Positions 12,312-22,045 of a stretch of DNA of 64,000 nt are shown one piece after another. The notes beneath the pieces were generated by a model. It did no database searches. It worked only from the letters and a program-made list of their open reading frames with translations, and had not been told where the DNA came from. Numbering within the stretch: position 1 is the stretch's first letter; each line of letters opens with the position of its first letter. Source of the stretch: Climacium dendroides (taxonomy: Eukaryota; Streptophyta; Bryopsida; Hypnales; Climaciaceae). The position numbers and the translations under genes were made by a program. The DNA lies in contig OX467083.1 in NCBI GenBank assembly GCA_950106755.1, positions 285,501-349,500 on the forward strand, read 5' to 3'.

Positions 12312-14182
12312 CTTGTCCTTCGCTTGAACTTCTTCTGCGGATACCGGAAGGGGTGCTGGTGCGAGTTCCGTTTCTGTTTCCGATTTCTGATAAAATTCAC
12401 TCCGTCCTACTCTGATCTAACTGTTCCATTTCCGGGTTTTCGGTTTTCGGTTTCTGATTACTTTTGTTAACACTATTATCTATTCTAGAGTAACCCTATT
12501 CCGGTATCCGGTTCCTAACTACTTACAGTCTATTTTTCTAAAGAAAAACGAAAAAAAATAGGAAATAAGGAGTTCTAATCCCCTTATTTTCCTTCTAAAC
12601 CTAAAAACCGGATTTCCGTGCTCCCACAAGTACTCCAACTAGCGCACTATCGGAAGCCTTGGCGAACTGCATCAGCAATCCTATCGCAACCTAACTTTTT
12701 GATTTTTCTCTCTATCGTGTTTTGAAACACGGAATCCGGATTAAGTAGACCCGGATTGGCACGGAAAGGAAAGGAAAAAACAGGAGTTAGGAAGACTAGA
12801 ACCATAGGCCCTGAATGAACCGGATCATGGAGCGGAACGGATATTGGAAACGAATCTGGTCTAGTCCCATAACCGGAGGAACGGATCCAGGATTTGCGTC
12901 CAAAAAATCAGAAAAAGTAATGATTAGGTTTTCAAGGTACTAAAAAGACTGCTTTAGGTTTTGGCTGTCATTTGCACCTGGGAGCACCATCGTACTTGGC
13001 GCGCTCTCAGTACTTCGTATTTGTGTCTGCAAATTGAGTGTGTTTGTGCAAAATTGTGCAAGGTCTGAGAGTTGTGTAAAGTTGGGTATAAGTGTGTTTG
13101 TTTCCTTTACACGGGCTTAGGGATTAGAGAGGAATTGGTTGCGTGAGCGTGGTTGAGATTGAGAGAGTACCGCGAGAATTGTGTGAGGTTGGCGCATTGA
13201 GCGACTCGGTTGAGACCGAGGAGTGAGTGTGAGGAAACGGGACGTGCGGCTAGAAGAGAAGAGAGGTAGCAATCTAAAATAGAGACGAATGCCGTAGTTA
13301 AAGCGTGGACGAAATCAGGTACAGACAAATGCACACAGGATAGAAATCAGAGTGAAAAAGGTGGCTCCCTTAGAGCCCAGTAGTGAGCGGGAGAGAGTAG
13401 AATTGATGCGCGGGATTCCTGGGGAAACCCTCGGGCTTTCGGAGCGAGGCAATAGTTAGGGAGCTCATCGAAGGAGCCTCTAACCAGTTCGACAACTCTA
13501 TCTGACCGGCTCCGCCTATGTGGACATGAGAGATTTGGAGGAAAGTTTACGACTTGGAGGAAGGTGGCGCGGAACAAGCCAGCCGGAAGGGAGACTTCGT
13601 GCGCGGGAAGTTCAAGGGAGCGGCTAACCCCAAGGACGGATACGCCATCGAAGACTGTGTCAATGCGCGACACCGGCGGCTGCTCGAATTCTTGGTACCG
13701 ATCCTACATCCGAAAAAACCCACCCGGGTGACTTCCACAATCGGAAATGCGACCTTTGGAGCCCTGAGCGGAGAGAAGCGGATGGATTGGGCAGCCTACA
13801 TTCAAACGTTGGTGAATGTTTTGGTCTCGAATGTAGAAAAGAGTAGGGCTACTCCGATATGCCCCTACCTTTTCCACCTGTACAAGAATCAGAGTCTCCT
13901 GACTTCAAAGGAAAACAAGGAATGGAGAGCTTAAATGGCCCTCCGGACGTGTGGTGAATCGGATGAAGAATTCGAGACGGAACCGGATAGCCCGGAACCG
14001 GAGGATAAGGGTGAAAACCCTAAAAAGAGGAAGTGAACAGAGGAGGAAGAGGAGGAAGAAGACACTCCTCTCAACCGAAGGAGGATCAAAAGGACGCCTA
14101 GTCTAAGGGGTTCTCCTTCAGGGCTTTGGAAGGACAAGGGAACGGAACCAGTGGAGCCGGTCGTCCCAAAGAAGCAGGAGCT

Positions 14183-15843
14183 TGTGAGTGAATTTCACTG
14201 TGAGGCAAAATGCATCCACAAGGTTGGGCCAGGAGGAGTGTATGGGACCTCTAACTAACGCCTCCAAACAATGGATTTTATCAAGTTTTTTATCCAGTTT
14301 TCATGTGTATGAGGTTAGGTGGGAAAAAGGTAGCTTGACCAACTCCCTCAAAGGTCCAATGACACTCTCTAAATATTCTAAAACATCACCTAAGAAGTTG
14401 TAGCATCCTCCTAGGTCAAAATGGCACTTAAAAACCTCCACTTAGGGCTCAAAATGGGTAAAATTGGCATCTCAAATTTATTCCAGCACATCTTCTTCTA
14501 CCCAATTGCCTTAAAACCTCCTTAGATTCTTTCCCTCACCAACCTTGTGAATTAGGGTATGTTCCTAGATGAAAGTTGAGCTCAAAAGTGCAATTGAGAG
14601 CTCCAAGGGCTAGATTTGAGCCCTAATTGAGAAATTCCAGCACACATTAATCCCATCCAAAACCTTCAACCCCACTCTCTTTCCACCTTCTCTTCTTTTA
14701 TATGTCTCTTAAATCTTAAGTGAGTGCTTCTACATTCACCCCAATATGTCCATAAAGCTCACCACCCACATAATCCAAAAACAACAACCAATTCCATAAA
14801 ATTTGCAATCAAAATTGCACTTCAACCAAGTACAAACATTGAGTGAACATCACCTCAGTCCCATAGCAGACCAGCGGCCACTAAAACGGCCATTGCCATC
14901 TCTATACTTGTCCAATTGGCTTGAGAATAGTCTCCCTGGAAAGCTACCTTGACCCTTCACTTCCCCTCCAAAATTCAGCTTCATACTTGCTGTAGAACTC
15001 TCGCTAGATGCCTACAAAGTTGGTGCTCTCCTTTCGCCGCGGCAGCAGACCTCCTCGCACTAAATCGGTTGCCATGATCTCGTCCAAGCTCCGTTGGGGA
15101 CGAGCCATAGCTTGTTGGAAAGCAAACTTCCACGCGCTTCATCCCTCCAAATTTCAGCCTCAAATTCGTTGTAGAACTCCCGCTGGAGGCCCGCAAAGTT
15201 GGAGCTCTTCCCTAGCCGCGGCAGCATACTTCATCTCCCCCATTTCTCCTCAATCTTCACTTTCCCCCCCCAAGGTGGAAATCTACTCGACAAATTGGCT
15301 CTAATCCTATCCTAACTCCTTGCCATCACTTCCTAACATCCTTCTTTTCAAAATCTCACACACACAAGAGAGAGAGAGAGAGAGAAAAAAAAACTCCTAA
15401 CCCTAATTCGACCTTTACCTACTTTCCAACTAATTCACACTCCTAATTACCTTCATCCATCCTTAATTTACTAAAAAATACCTTTTAATTATTATTTTTA
15501 CCTAAAATAGTACTCTTATCACTATGTTAGTGCCTTCCTAGTAGTTATATGTTTGATGGCTTCTTTTGTGCATTTCATATTTCTTCTTTTTTGTTGGTTT
15601 TCAATTTATATTTAGCTCTATTTTCAACTTCTAATCTTGGTTTTCAATTCCCTTTTTGTATTTCTTATCTTTTAAATATTTTTAGTTTGTAATGTTGAAA
15701 TAGATTCCTATCTAATGTATTAAAAGCCTTTTAACTAATGGTTATAGTTTAATCTAATGAACTAACACTTTTGAACTTGAAATCTCACACATAATTTTTA
15801 TATTTTCCATCATCTTAGAGGTGAACCAATACAGTGGTTCACA
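14183..15843. mobile_element. H: non-coding solo-LTR-like insertion
   Basis: The block starts TGTGAGTGAATTTCAC and ends GTGGTTCACA, with GAGCT (14178-14182) and GAGCC (15844-15848) as a 5-bp duplication with one change. Its removal restores the C gene. It has no LTR gene and a base composition unlike units A to D. Inside are a diverged ~176-bp duplication (CCGCGGCAGCA at about 15037 and 15214), a (GA)n tract at 15367-15384 and a perfect terminal hairpin at 15821-15842. Orientation is unknown. A solo LTR of another family is the best fit. Confidence 0.6.
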
Positions 15844-16859
15844 GAGCCGGTGGAAGTGGTCAAGCCAAGACCCGTTCCATCGTCTCAGTTGATGGACCTG
15901 ACGGGCCCATACAACGACCTAATCCGGATTCTCAGTGTAGTGAGAGCAAATTGGGAGGTAAAGACCACGACACTTCGAGAGGTGGTGGATTTGGTGGGAA
16001 TCGCTCTAACGAGTTCCCTACCAGAAGCCGTGGCGAACTGCATCAGCAATCTGGACGAAGTTAAGGAGTTGGAAGATAGATTGTTGAAGCAGAACATCGA
16101 CCAGTGAGAGACAGATGAGCAGGTGGTCCGATTGAGAGGAGAGATCCAAAGTTACCGAAAGGACTTGGATTCTAGTCGCGACCAAGTGAAGGCCGCAATG
16201 TCTCTGCAAGAGGAGACCAGAGCTGCGATCAACCGGATGACAGCAATGGTAGGGGCATCCAGTGACATAATGGCGAAGGCCAAGTTCTTTGATGAGGGGG
16301 TACATAAGGATCAGAAACCTTCAGGTACCCGCATCACTCGCATCTTGGCTGACTTTGTCAGAGAATTAGAAGAGGCCATGAAGGAATTCTGGATGGACGC
16401 ACTAGAAGAAACCCGCGTTTTAGGTGACGTTTTGTAATTTTTTCAGACGGATTTTAAGTGACGTCGGAAAAAACAACTTGTGTTTTTCTGTGTCTAATAT
16501 AACATCCAGAGGTTATATTAGACACAAAAAAACACAAGTTGTTTTTTCCGACGTCACCTAAAATCCGTCTGAAAATGTGGGAATGCGATCCTACATGCTA
16601 GACCCATAATACTAGCATAGGACTGAAAAAATTCAAAAATTGTCTCCTTCAGAGGAAAAGTTTTTGAGTTCTCCTAGGAAGTTAGGGCAAATTAGGAAAA
16701 CCGGATTTCCGGATCCGGAAAAATTTCATTAGGGCTAAAAACCTAAAATCCGGAACCCTAGAAAGTTCCGGAAATCGGATGACGGCGCCGGCCCTAAAAA
16801 CCGGATCCGTACTAGGGATAGGGTTTTGCCGCCAAAACTTGTCCCGTACATCGGGCCAA

Positions 16860-16865
16860 TATAAG
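16860..16865 (+). promoter_or_regulatory. TATA box for the A2 LTR gene
   Basis: TATAAG followed by AGGGG lies about 200 bp upstream of the A2 start codon. The same TATAAGAGG element is at 6129 in A1, and TATAAGAAA variants occur in A5 and A7. The distance leaves a ~170-nt leader. Confidence 0.5.
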
Positions 16866-17062
16866 AGGGGAACTGTAGCCGGCCGCGGGCACACTTATCT
16901 TCTTTCTTTTGTTCTTCCGTCGACGTATTCCGTTTTCCTCGCTTTGTTAGAATTCCGGTAGACTGAGGGACTGTATGAGTTGCAATCGTGCAGGGGTTAC
17001 CGGAGTGAAAGTTGTAAGCAGAGATTTAGGGAGAGATTGTGTGAGGATTGTTCGTGAACACA

Positions 17063-19160
17063 ATGGCTTCTAGGGCAAGCCGGCGGAAGTTGAAGGACTT
17101 GCTTGAGGATTCGGAGGACGAGGCACCAGCACCGGCACCTCGACCAAGGACCATCCCGGTGATGAAGGTGGTTCCGGAGGTTCCGACGGAAGAGGACCGG
17201 TTGGCGCACCTACGGGAGCATTTCTACAACATGGGGTGTGACGGACTCCTAGAAGTGCCGTGGGGGATTCGAGAGGAGAGTCTGGTCTCGGACATACTTC
17301 GTCCGGAAGGTGGTATCTTGGATACCACCATTCGGGCGAAGCCAGACCTGTGGACGGTAAACACTTGGAGGGTCGTCTACAAGTTCCGGGAGGCGCTGGA
17401 CAAGGTCATGGAGAAGAACCAAGAGGTGATGGAGGGCGAATTCCGGGCGCCCGCCAACCCGAAGGAAGGTCACCAGGTTTCCGACTTGGTGAATCCGGAG
17501 TACCGGGATGTGATAGCGTTTCTCAACCCTATCCTCCATCCCACCAAGCCGCGGCGAGTAGTAGCGAAAGTGGCCTCCACCATCTTGGGGAGCCTCCAGG
17601 GAAAGATGATGATGGACTAAGCAGCCATCATACATGAGTTAGTCGGAGACCTGGTACGTGCCCTCCGGTCCGGAAAGAAGAGTCAGAGTCCTCTTCCGGC
17701 ATATTTGTCTCATTTGTACGCCCACCACTCTCTGCTCAAGGCGAACGAGGAGAGTGCGTATCAAGACCTAGTCCAACTCTAGCAGTACAGAGGAGAGGAG
17801 CCCTCGCCTTGAGACGGACTGAATGAGGAAGACACAAAAGAACAGGGTCTCTCCGCTAAAGAAGAGGAAAAGGCGGAATAGGACGCCGCCGGTAAGTCCG
17901 TCAGAGGAACCTCCCACACCGGAACCACAAGAGGAGGTTTAGGAGGTAAAGACGGAGACCGAACCTGTTCCGAAGGAAGTCCAACCATCCATGCAACTGG
18001 TTGGGCCGGTACGTCCGCACACCGTCGCCACTCAGGCCGAGGCCGGACCCTCCCGGACCCGGATGATAGAGGTGGAGGAGAGGGACCGGACCACCATGCG
18101 ATTGGGAGGGTCACCCCTAGAAGACATCCAGGAGATGGCTCAGCATCTAGTGTGGCGGGCAGACGATCTCACCCAGATCTGCAAGAACTATGATGGAGCC
18201 CTCAAACGAGTGTGCTGGAAGATGGCGCTAACCGACCGGAACGCCATTTTCCGGAGGACGGATGCATTGGTGGCAGCGGAGCAGCAGAACGGCCTCCTCA
18301 TAAAAGAACGGAAGAATTTGGTGACGGAGCTGGGGACGTTGCGCATAGAAAACCGGACGTTGCGAGACCAAGTCCGGAACTCGGAATCCCGCTGTGTGAA
18401 TTTAGAGAGCACCCTCCGCACAGCTCAGGAGACGGCCCGGCTTACAGAAGAAGACCATCGCCGACAGATAGCGCCATTGTGCCAAAGTGTAGTTCAGCTC
18501 CGGAGCTCTCTGGATGTGCCGGCGGATTATATCAACAAGGCCCAGCTGTTTGAAACTAACCTCGATGCAGCCGCCAGCTCAAGCCGGGTTCCTATCGTCA
18601 AATGCTTACTAGAGCAGGCAAGACGAATGGATACATCCTGGGCCGCGATGAGGGAGATGATGGAGTACTTTATTTCCACGGAGTCGGATCCGGCACCTCA
18701 ATCTCCCCCGTCAACACAGACTTTGGTGGTTCCGGAAAGCAACAATTCGGAACCTATGGTTACGGAGGTCTCACTGGTGGTACTGGTGAATCCGGAACTT
18801 TCACCACCAGCCGGAAGGCCAGAAGGAGTGGACTGGGGAGCAGTGGTACCTCCGGGAAGTGAAGACCTACTGCCGGTGACTCCGACCATTGACCTGACAA
18901 GTGCTTCTCCGGAAGTTCACGCCGAATGAACGGTGCAGTCTTCTCCGCATCATAAGAAGATCTAGAAGGATGCTCGGGGGAGTCCAGACATTCAGGTAGT
19001 CGGGACCCGGAGTGTAGACAGGGACACCAATATTGTGGAAGTCCAAAGATGGGGCCAAAGGGGTCCGAATCTGTTTTCTCCGGAGAGTAGCCGGAAAGAG
19101 ATAAAGCTGGATCTTCTAAAGGACTATGTTCTTCCCAAAGATCCGGATTCCAAAGAATAG
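17063..19160 (+). pseudogene. A2 LTR gene, best A-family copy
   Basis: ATG 17063 gives MASRASRRKLKDLLEDSEDE. The frame is open to 17618 (186 codons): MKVVPEVPTEEDRLAHL, NMGCDGLLEVPWGIREE, ILDTTIRAKPDLWTVNTWRV, EGHQVSDLVNPEYRDVIAFL and ILGSLQGKMMMD, then a stop where relatives have Trp. SPLPAYLSHLYAHHSLL follows, with two further stops in the linker, one TAG being CAG in A1. From 17991 it is open for 312 codons: RNAIFRRTDALVAAEQQN, a long coiled coil and INKAQLFETNLDAAASSS. One stop at 18927 precedes the conserved end DPDSKE at 19160. Full length is near 700 codons. No enzymatic motif recognised. Confidence 0.8.
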
Positions 19161-19296
19161 TATGCAGTAGTGTAGTATAGCGGCAATACCGGAGTCCGGT
19201 AGTCAAAGTCGAAAAAATAGGATCTGGGATTTTCCGGAAATCTAGCGGACTAATAGGAATGTTTTTGTAGGATTTTTAAGATGACATTAGTCTTAG

Positions 19297-19302
19297 TATA
19301 AG
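19297..19302 (+). promoter_or_regulatory. Second TATA-like site in the A2 LTR
   Basis: TATAAG within CTTAGTATAAGTAGG, 137 bp after the LTR gene, is conserved in A1 (8572) and in inverted form in A3 and A4 (near 25430 and 23005). Such conservation in otherwise drifting sequence fits a core promoter for the genomic RNA. Confidence 0.4.
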
Positions 19303-22027
19303 TAGGACTTTTAATGGCCTTTCTGGTCATTTACAGCCATCTCATAGTTTCAGCATTGTATCTTTTTCTGAGCTTAATTCTAAAGTGTTTGGAGTATCCA
19401 ATCTCTTATCTTTATTATGTACGGTATATGTTTGTAAGAGGTGTGGGTCCGTTCTTGCGTTTCCGGAACTAAGAACTTACCTTGTGTGGCAAGAGTTGAT
19501 TTTGTGAGAATATCCGAATGTATTAACTTCAGGGGGAGATCAACCGGATGGTTCCGGCAGTAGAGTTAGTGTAGTACTGCTCGGATGCCGGTATAGCCTG
19601 CATGTAGGATACAGCCTTAGGTGAAAGGGGTATATGAGAGACTGCTAGCAACTTTCGTGTGCGGAAGTATTGCCGGACGTGCCCGAATTCCGGATTGCCA
19701 GAATTCCCCGTAGAACAGAGTCAAGCCTCGGCACAAGCCCAAGAAAGTACAGGAAAAAACACCCGGTCGACAGGAGGCTCAGTGTTCGGTTAAAGGTTAG
19801 AATGTCGTTGTAGTTCTTGATCATCCCTGTGTGACCTAATCCGGATCTTTCCGGATTTGTGAGGCGACGGAACAGGAGGACACTTCTGGTCCCTGAAGAG
19901 TTAGGTTCGTGTTAGTGTAAGAGAGAGAGAGAGAGTGAAAGAGAGCGTGTTTCCGGACACGGTAAGTATCCGGACGGTGGATCTGGCCACTCGTCATCCA
20001 AACCCAGGGATCCCGGAAGGGACACTGAACGGTTTCCGGATTCTTCCGGAACCCATCCAGCACTAGAGTCCGGACCGGACCTAAAGTCCGGAATAGTCTA
20101 ACGGAGAGAAAAGTGAATGTTTAGATTAGAATAAGCCTATAAAACTGTAATCCACAAGTCCTCGTGGGAACGATTTCGGAGCGGTTTACTCTAAGAAGGC
20201 CTTTGGTGTGAATTAAGGGCTAACTGGAGGAATACTGGTCCGACTAATCGCTACAAAAAAAATTACAAAACGTCACCTAAAATGCGGGTTTCTTCTAGTG
20301 ACACAAAGAGATTGGAGGACACCGTCTGGAAGTTCCAGAGTGGGTTAGTCTCTTTATCCGGGATTTCGATCCCGAATGAGTTCGATGAGGTAGAGATATT
20401 GGAGGGGAAGTTTGAAATCCCAATATTAAAGGAGAAGGAAGGCGGAAGGACTTCCACTTCAGAGGCCGCATGGACGATGATAGAGGTGACTTCCCCTATA
20501 GAACTGGAACGAGTTCCGGAAGGGGGAGATAAGAGCAGGAATTTGAGTGAACTCTCCCCCATAGCTACTCCAGATAGTGGTGGACCCCCTCAGGAGGGAT
20601 AGATAGTTAGGAGTTAGAAGGTAGGAAATTTTGTTAGACCGGACCTTATTCCGGAAAGTTAGGAAAAGTTCAGATCCGAAAATCTCGGCAGGATCAGTGC
20701 CGGATTTCTGGGGAGACCTTTTTGTAAATTCTGTATATAATTTGAGTTTCAAGACTGAGACGAGGAGTTTTTCCTTCTTGCATATGCTTTCTCTTGTGTG
20801 TTGTCTATTGTTTTCCTTGTCTTCCCAAAGATTGGCCGGATAAGGGAGGGAGAGATTGAGTATAGATGAGCAGATTGTGAGAGGAGCTTCTCTCCTTGTT
20901 GTCTTCTTGTGATTGCAGGTGCATGTGGACAGGTTGTAAGTATTGGGAGTGAGTCAAGACACCTTAGTAGATTTAGAGTTCATTATTCCAGGTGAGATAG
21001 CTAGTGCTAGGCTAGATAGCAAGAGAAAGGATTCTCAAACTATGCTAGAGCTACCAGATGGAATGTCTGGGTTAGCCTTCGAACACTTGAGAGGTCTCAC
21101 TATCTGAAGAAGTAAATGGAAGAACGCTAGACTGTGTTGGCACGGGCAGACGCACTTGTAGTCACTTTAGTTTCGCACGGATTTTAGAAGATAGTAAGGT
21201 CGTTGTAGTTGGTGAGGATCGTACGAGGGTTTTTTGTGTGACTTACAGACTGGGATTACTTCTAGTTTGCTGTGAAAAATCAAACCAGATCCTGTTAGAA
21301 TAGGAGGATAGATTAGCTAAGTGAAGCTTCCATCACTATAAAGATCGGAAGGAGAGGAGCGCCTACCTTTTTGAGAACAAGTGACAGACCCCTCTAAAGT
21401 GCCAACAGAGGTTAAGCAAAACTAGAATAGAAACCGAGGAAAGGGAGTGCTCGGATAAAGTAGTACAAGATCCGGTCGGGAGTGTGAGTTCCGATTTGGT
21501 TCTTGTGGTTGTCAATCGATTTTGATTCGGGTAAGTATTAGTCTGGACCGGATCCATCTATAGAAAGAGGAGGAGATTATCCAGTATTTGGAGAAAAGGA
21601 TGAAGAGTGATAAAGAAGAGTAATTGAATTGAGAAACTTTCCTCAAATCATCTAGTAACATGAAACACTTCACAGAGTCTCTTGGGTTCGATCTTTAGAG
21701 TCACTTTGTTATGCTTTAAAGAGGTTTTTGTGAGCATAATAGGGAATTTCACTTACCCTATGCTGCGATAGCTATCTTCTAATTACTCTATGCTAGGAAG
21801 GCAAACACCCGGAGTTCTTCTTAACGCACTTTGATTCCGTCTTTCCCAAGCTACAACACTCCGGGTTGTGATTCTTTCCTTCTTGCTCTCACTAGTTCCT
21901 CACCTCATACAGAAACGAGTTTCTACTTCTTCTATTCCACTTCTGGACTGAATAGACTCTTCTCTGTCACCCTGGTTGTGTGACCAGTTCAGACCTTGAG
22001 TTATCTTATACTTCCACGATTATCAAG

Positions 22028-22045
22028 TCCCCGGCAGCAGCACCA
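22028..22045 (-). other. Primer-binding site, tRNA-Asp type
   Basis: On the minus strand this reads TGGTGCTGCTGCCGGGGA, which matches 15 of 18 positions of the tRNA-Asp primer-binding site used by many plant Ty3/gypsy elements; two differences are C-to-T. It lies 13 nt (22046-22058) downstream of the ACA end of unit A4 and upstream of the gag start. Its position shows that A4 is the 5' LTR of this retrotransposon. Confidence 0.8.

Larger units (their letters stand above)
9931..12628 (-). mobile_element. D2: solo-LTR-like D unit inserted in C1
   Basis: Read on the minus strand it starts at 12628 with TGTGGGAGCACGG and ends at 9931 with CTTGTGCTACAACA, matching the ends of D1 (TGTGGGAGTCC, CTTGTGCTACGACA). 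The flanks are AGTAT (9926-9930) and AGTAC (12629-12633), a 5-bp duplication with one change. Without a 127-bp MITE it is about 2.57 kb, some 1.15 kb shorter than D1, because the first part of the LTR gene is missing. Confidence 0.8.
4542..12681 (+). mobile_element. C1: 3'-truncated C LTR holding A1 and D2
   Basis: C1 begins at the outer GCTAT duplication and runs through a 5' region into the C gene. It is interrupted by A1 (5816-9519) and D2 (9931-12628). After D2 the coding sequence continues for about 50 bp to GCATCAGCAATC, then jumps at 12681/12682 to the 5' end of C2. The rest of its gene and its 3' region are missing. Confidence 0.75.
5143..12681 (+). pseudogene. C1 LTR gene, truncated and interrupted twice
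   Basis: The start is ATG 5143, giving MPQLKRGRNHG, parallel to MPQLNRKR in the B gene, which supports this start. N-terminal domain: MGCAGFLGKPWGFQ, FDNSLRPAPPMWTREIWRRV, GKFKGTANPKDGLAI, RRLLKFLVPILHPEKPTRVT, AIFGALSGKKRMNW and PVCPYLLHLYKNQSLLTSEE. A1 entered after KEWRAQM; the frame resumes at 9521 with ALWTCGGSDEESEMELDS, a run of Glu (9628-9652) and a basic stretch. A CAG-to-TAG stop at 9814 follows, then PYNDLIQIFSAVRVDWEVKT until D2. The frame ends at the C1/C2 junction. Function unknown. Confidence 0.7.
16576..20255 (+). mobile_element. A2: solo-LTR-like A unit inserted in the MITE
   Basis: The unit begins TGTGGGAATGCGATCC and ends CCGACTAATCGCTACA, 3680 bp long, flanked by GAAAA (16571-16575) and AAAAA (20256-20260), an imperfect 5-bp duplication. 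The MITE reads through across the site. It contains TATAAG at 16860, the LTR gene at 17063-19160, and a second TATAAG at 19297. Confidence 0.9.
16400..20300. mobile_element. Foldback CACTA MITE, split by A2
   Basis: The left arm (16400-16575) begins CACTAGAAGAAACCCGC and the right end (20256-20300) finishes GCGGGTTTCTTCTAGTG. Together, without A2, they form a ~216-bp almost perfect hairpin: the left arm reads through TTTTAGGTGACG and GACGTCGGAAAAAAC, turns near 16510, and returns. The flanking 3 bp are ACG and ACA, close to a 3-bp duplication. It lies inside the C2 gene and carries no gene of its own. The arms remain nearly identical although A2 later split them. Confidence 0.8.
13289..20602 (+). 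pseudogene. C2 LTR gene, interrupted by H and by MITE/A2
   Basis: ATG 13289 corresponds to the C1 start, but codon 3 is TAG instead of CAG and a deletion near 13405 shifts the frame. From 13554 it is open: GDFVRGKFKGAANPKDGYAI, RRLLEFLVPILHPKKPTRVT, ATFGALSGEKRMDW and PICPYLFHLYKNQSLL. The acidic linker follows at about 13950-14075. H interrupts between KKQE and EPVEVV. The second half resumes with MDLTGPYNDLIRILSVVRAN, a coiled coil and MAKAKFFDEGVHKDQKPSG; the MITE interrupts it after EFWMD, and the last segment ends at 20602 with GGPPQEG. Same architecture as A, B and D. Confidence 0.7.
4542..21770 (+). mobile_element. Element C: truncated 5' LTR joined to a 3' LTR
   Basis: The block starts TGTCGCAACCTAAC and ends TATGCTGCGATA, with GCTAT duplicated at 4537-4541 and 21771-21775, inside the gypsy gag. 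It contains two same-strand copies of the C unit: C1 (4542-12681), which breaks off inside its LTR gene, and C2 (12682-21770), which is complete from TATCGCAACC to the end. The shared outer duplication shows one insertion event. The simplest reading is a retrotransposon whose internal region, with the end of the 5' LTR, was deleted. Later insertions are A1, D2, H and a MITE holding A2. Confidence 0.75.
12682..21770 (+). mobile_element. C2: complete C LTR holding H, a MITE and A2
   Basis: The unit runs from TATCGCAACCTAAC (TG decayed to TA) to TATGCTGCGATA. After removing H (14183-15843) and the MITE/A2 block (16400-20300) it is about 3.5 kb. The order is 5' region, LTR gene (13289-20602), a TATATAA box at 20734-20740 and a 3' region whose last 150 bp resemble the B family end. 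Confidence 0.75.
3935..21908 (-). pseudogene. gag: Ty3/gypsy gag, broken and split by element C
   Basis: This minus-strand gag starts at an ATG at 21908-21906, about 120 nt after the primer-binding site, runs to 21771, is interrupted by element C (4542-21770, target duplication GCTAT), and resumes at 4541 to 3935. The downstream part contains FYGDGG, NQEDDGTRLRILHGLLNAKA, YNDLPNNIWTNWNQ and RESVRKYGQRVKGLIAKLTP, the layout of plant retrotransposon gag (capsid) domains. At least five in-frame stops are present, including two at expected Trp codons. It ends where the CACTA-type element begins; the rest of gag and all of pol are absent. Gag would form the virus-like particle that packages the element RNA in the cytoplasm; this copy is dead. 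Confidence 0.8.
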
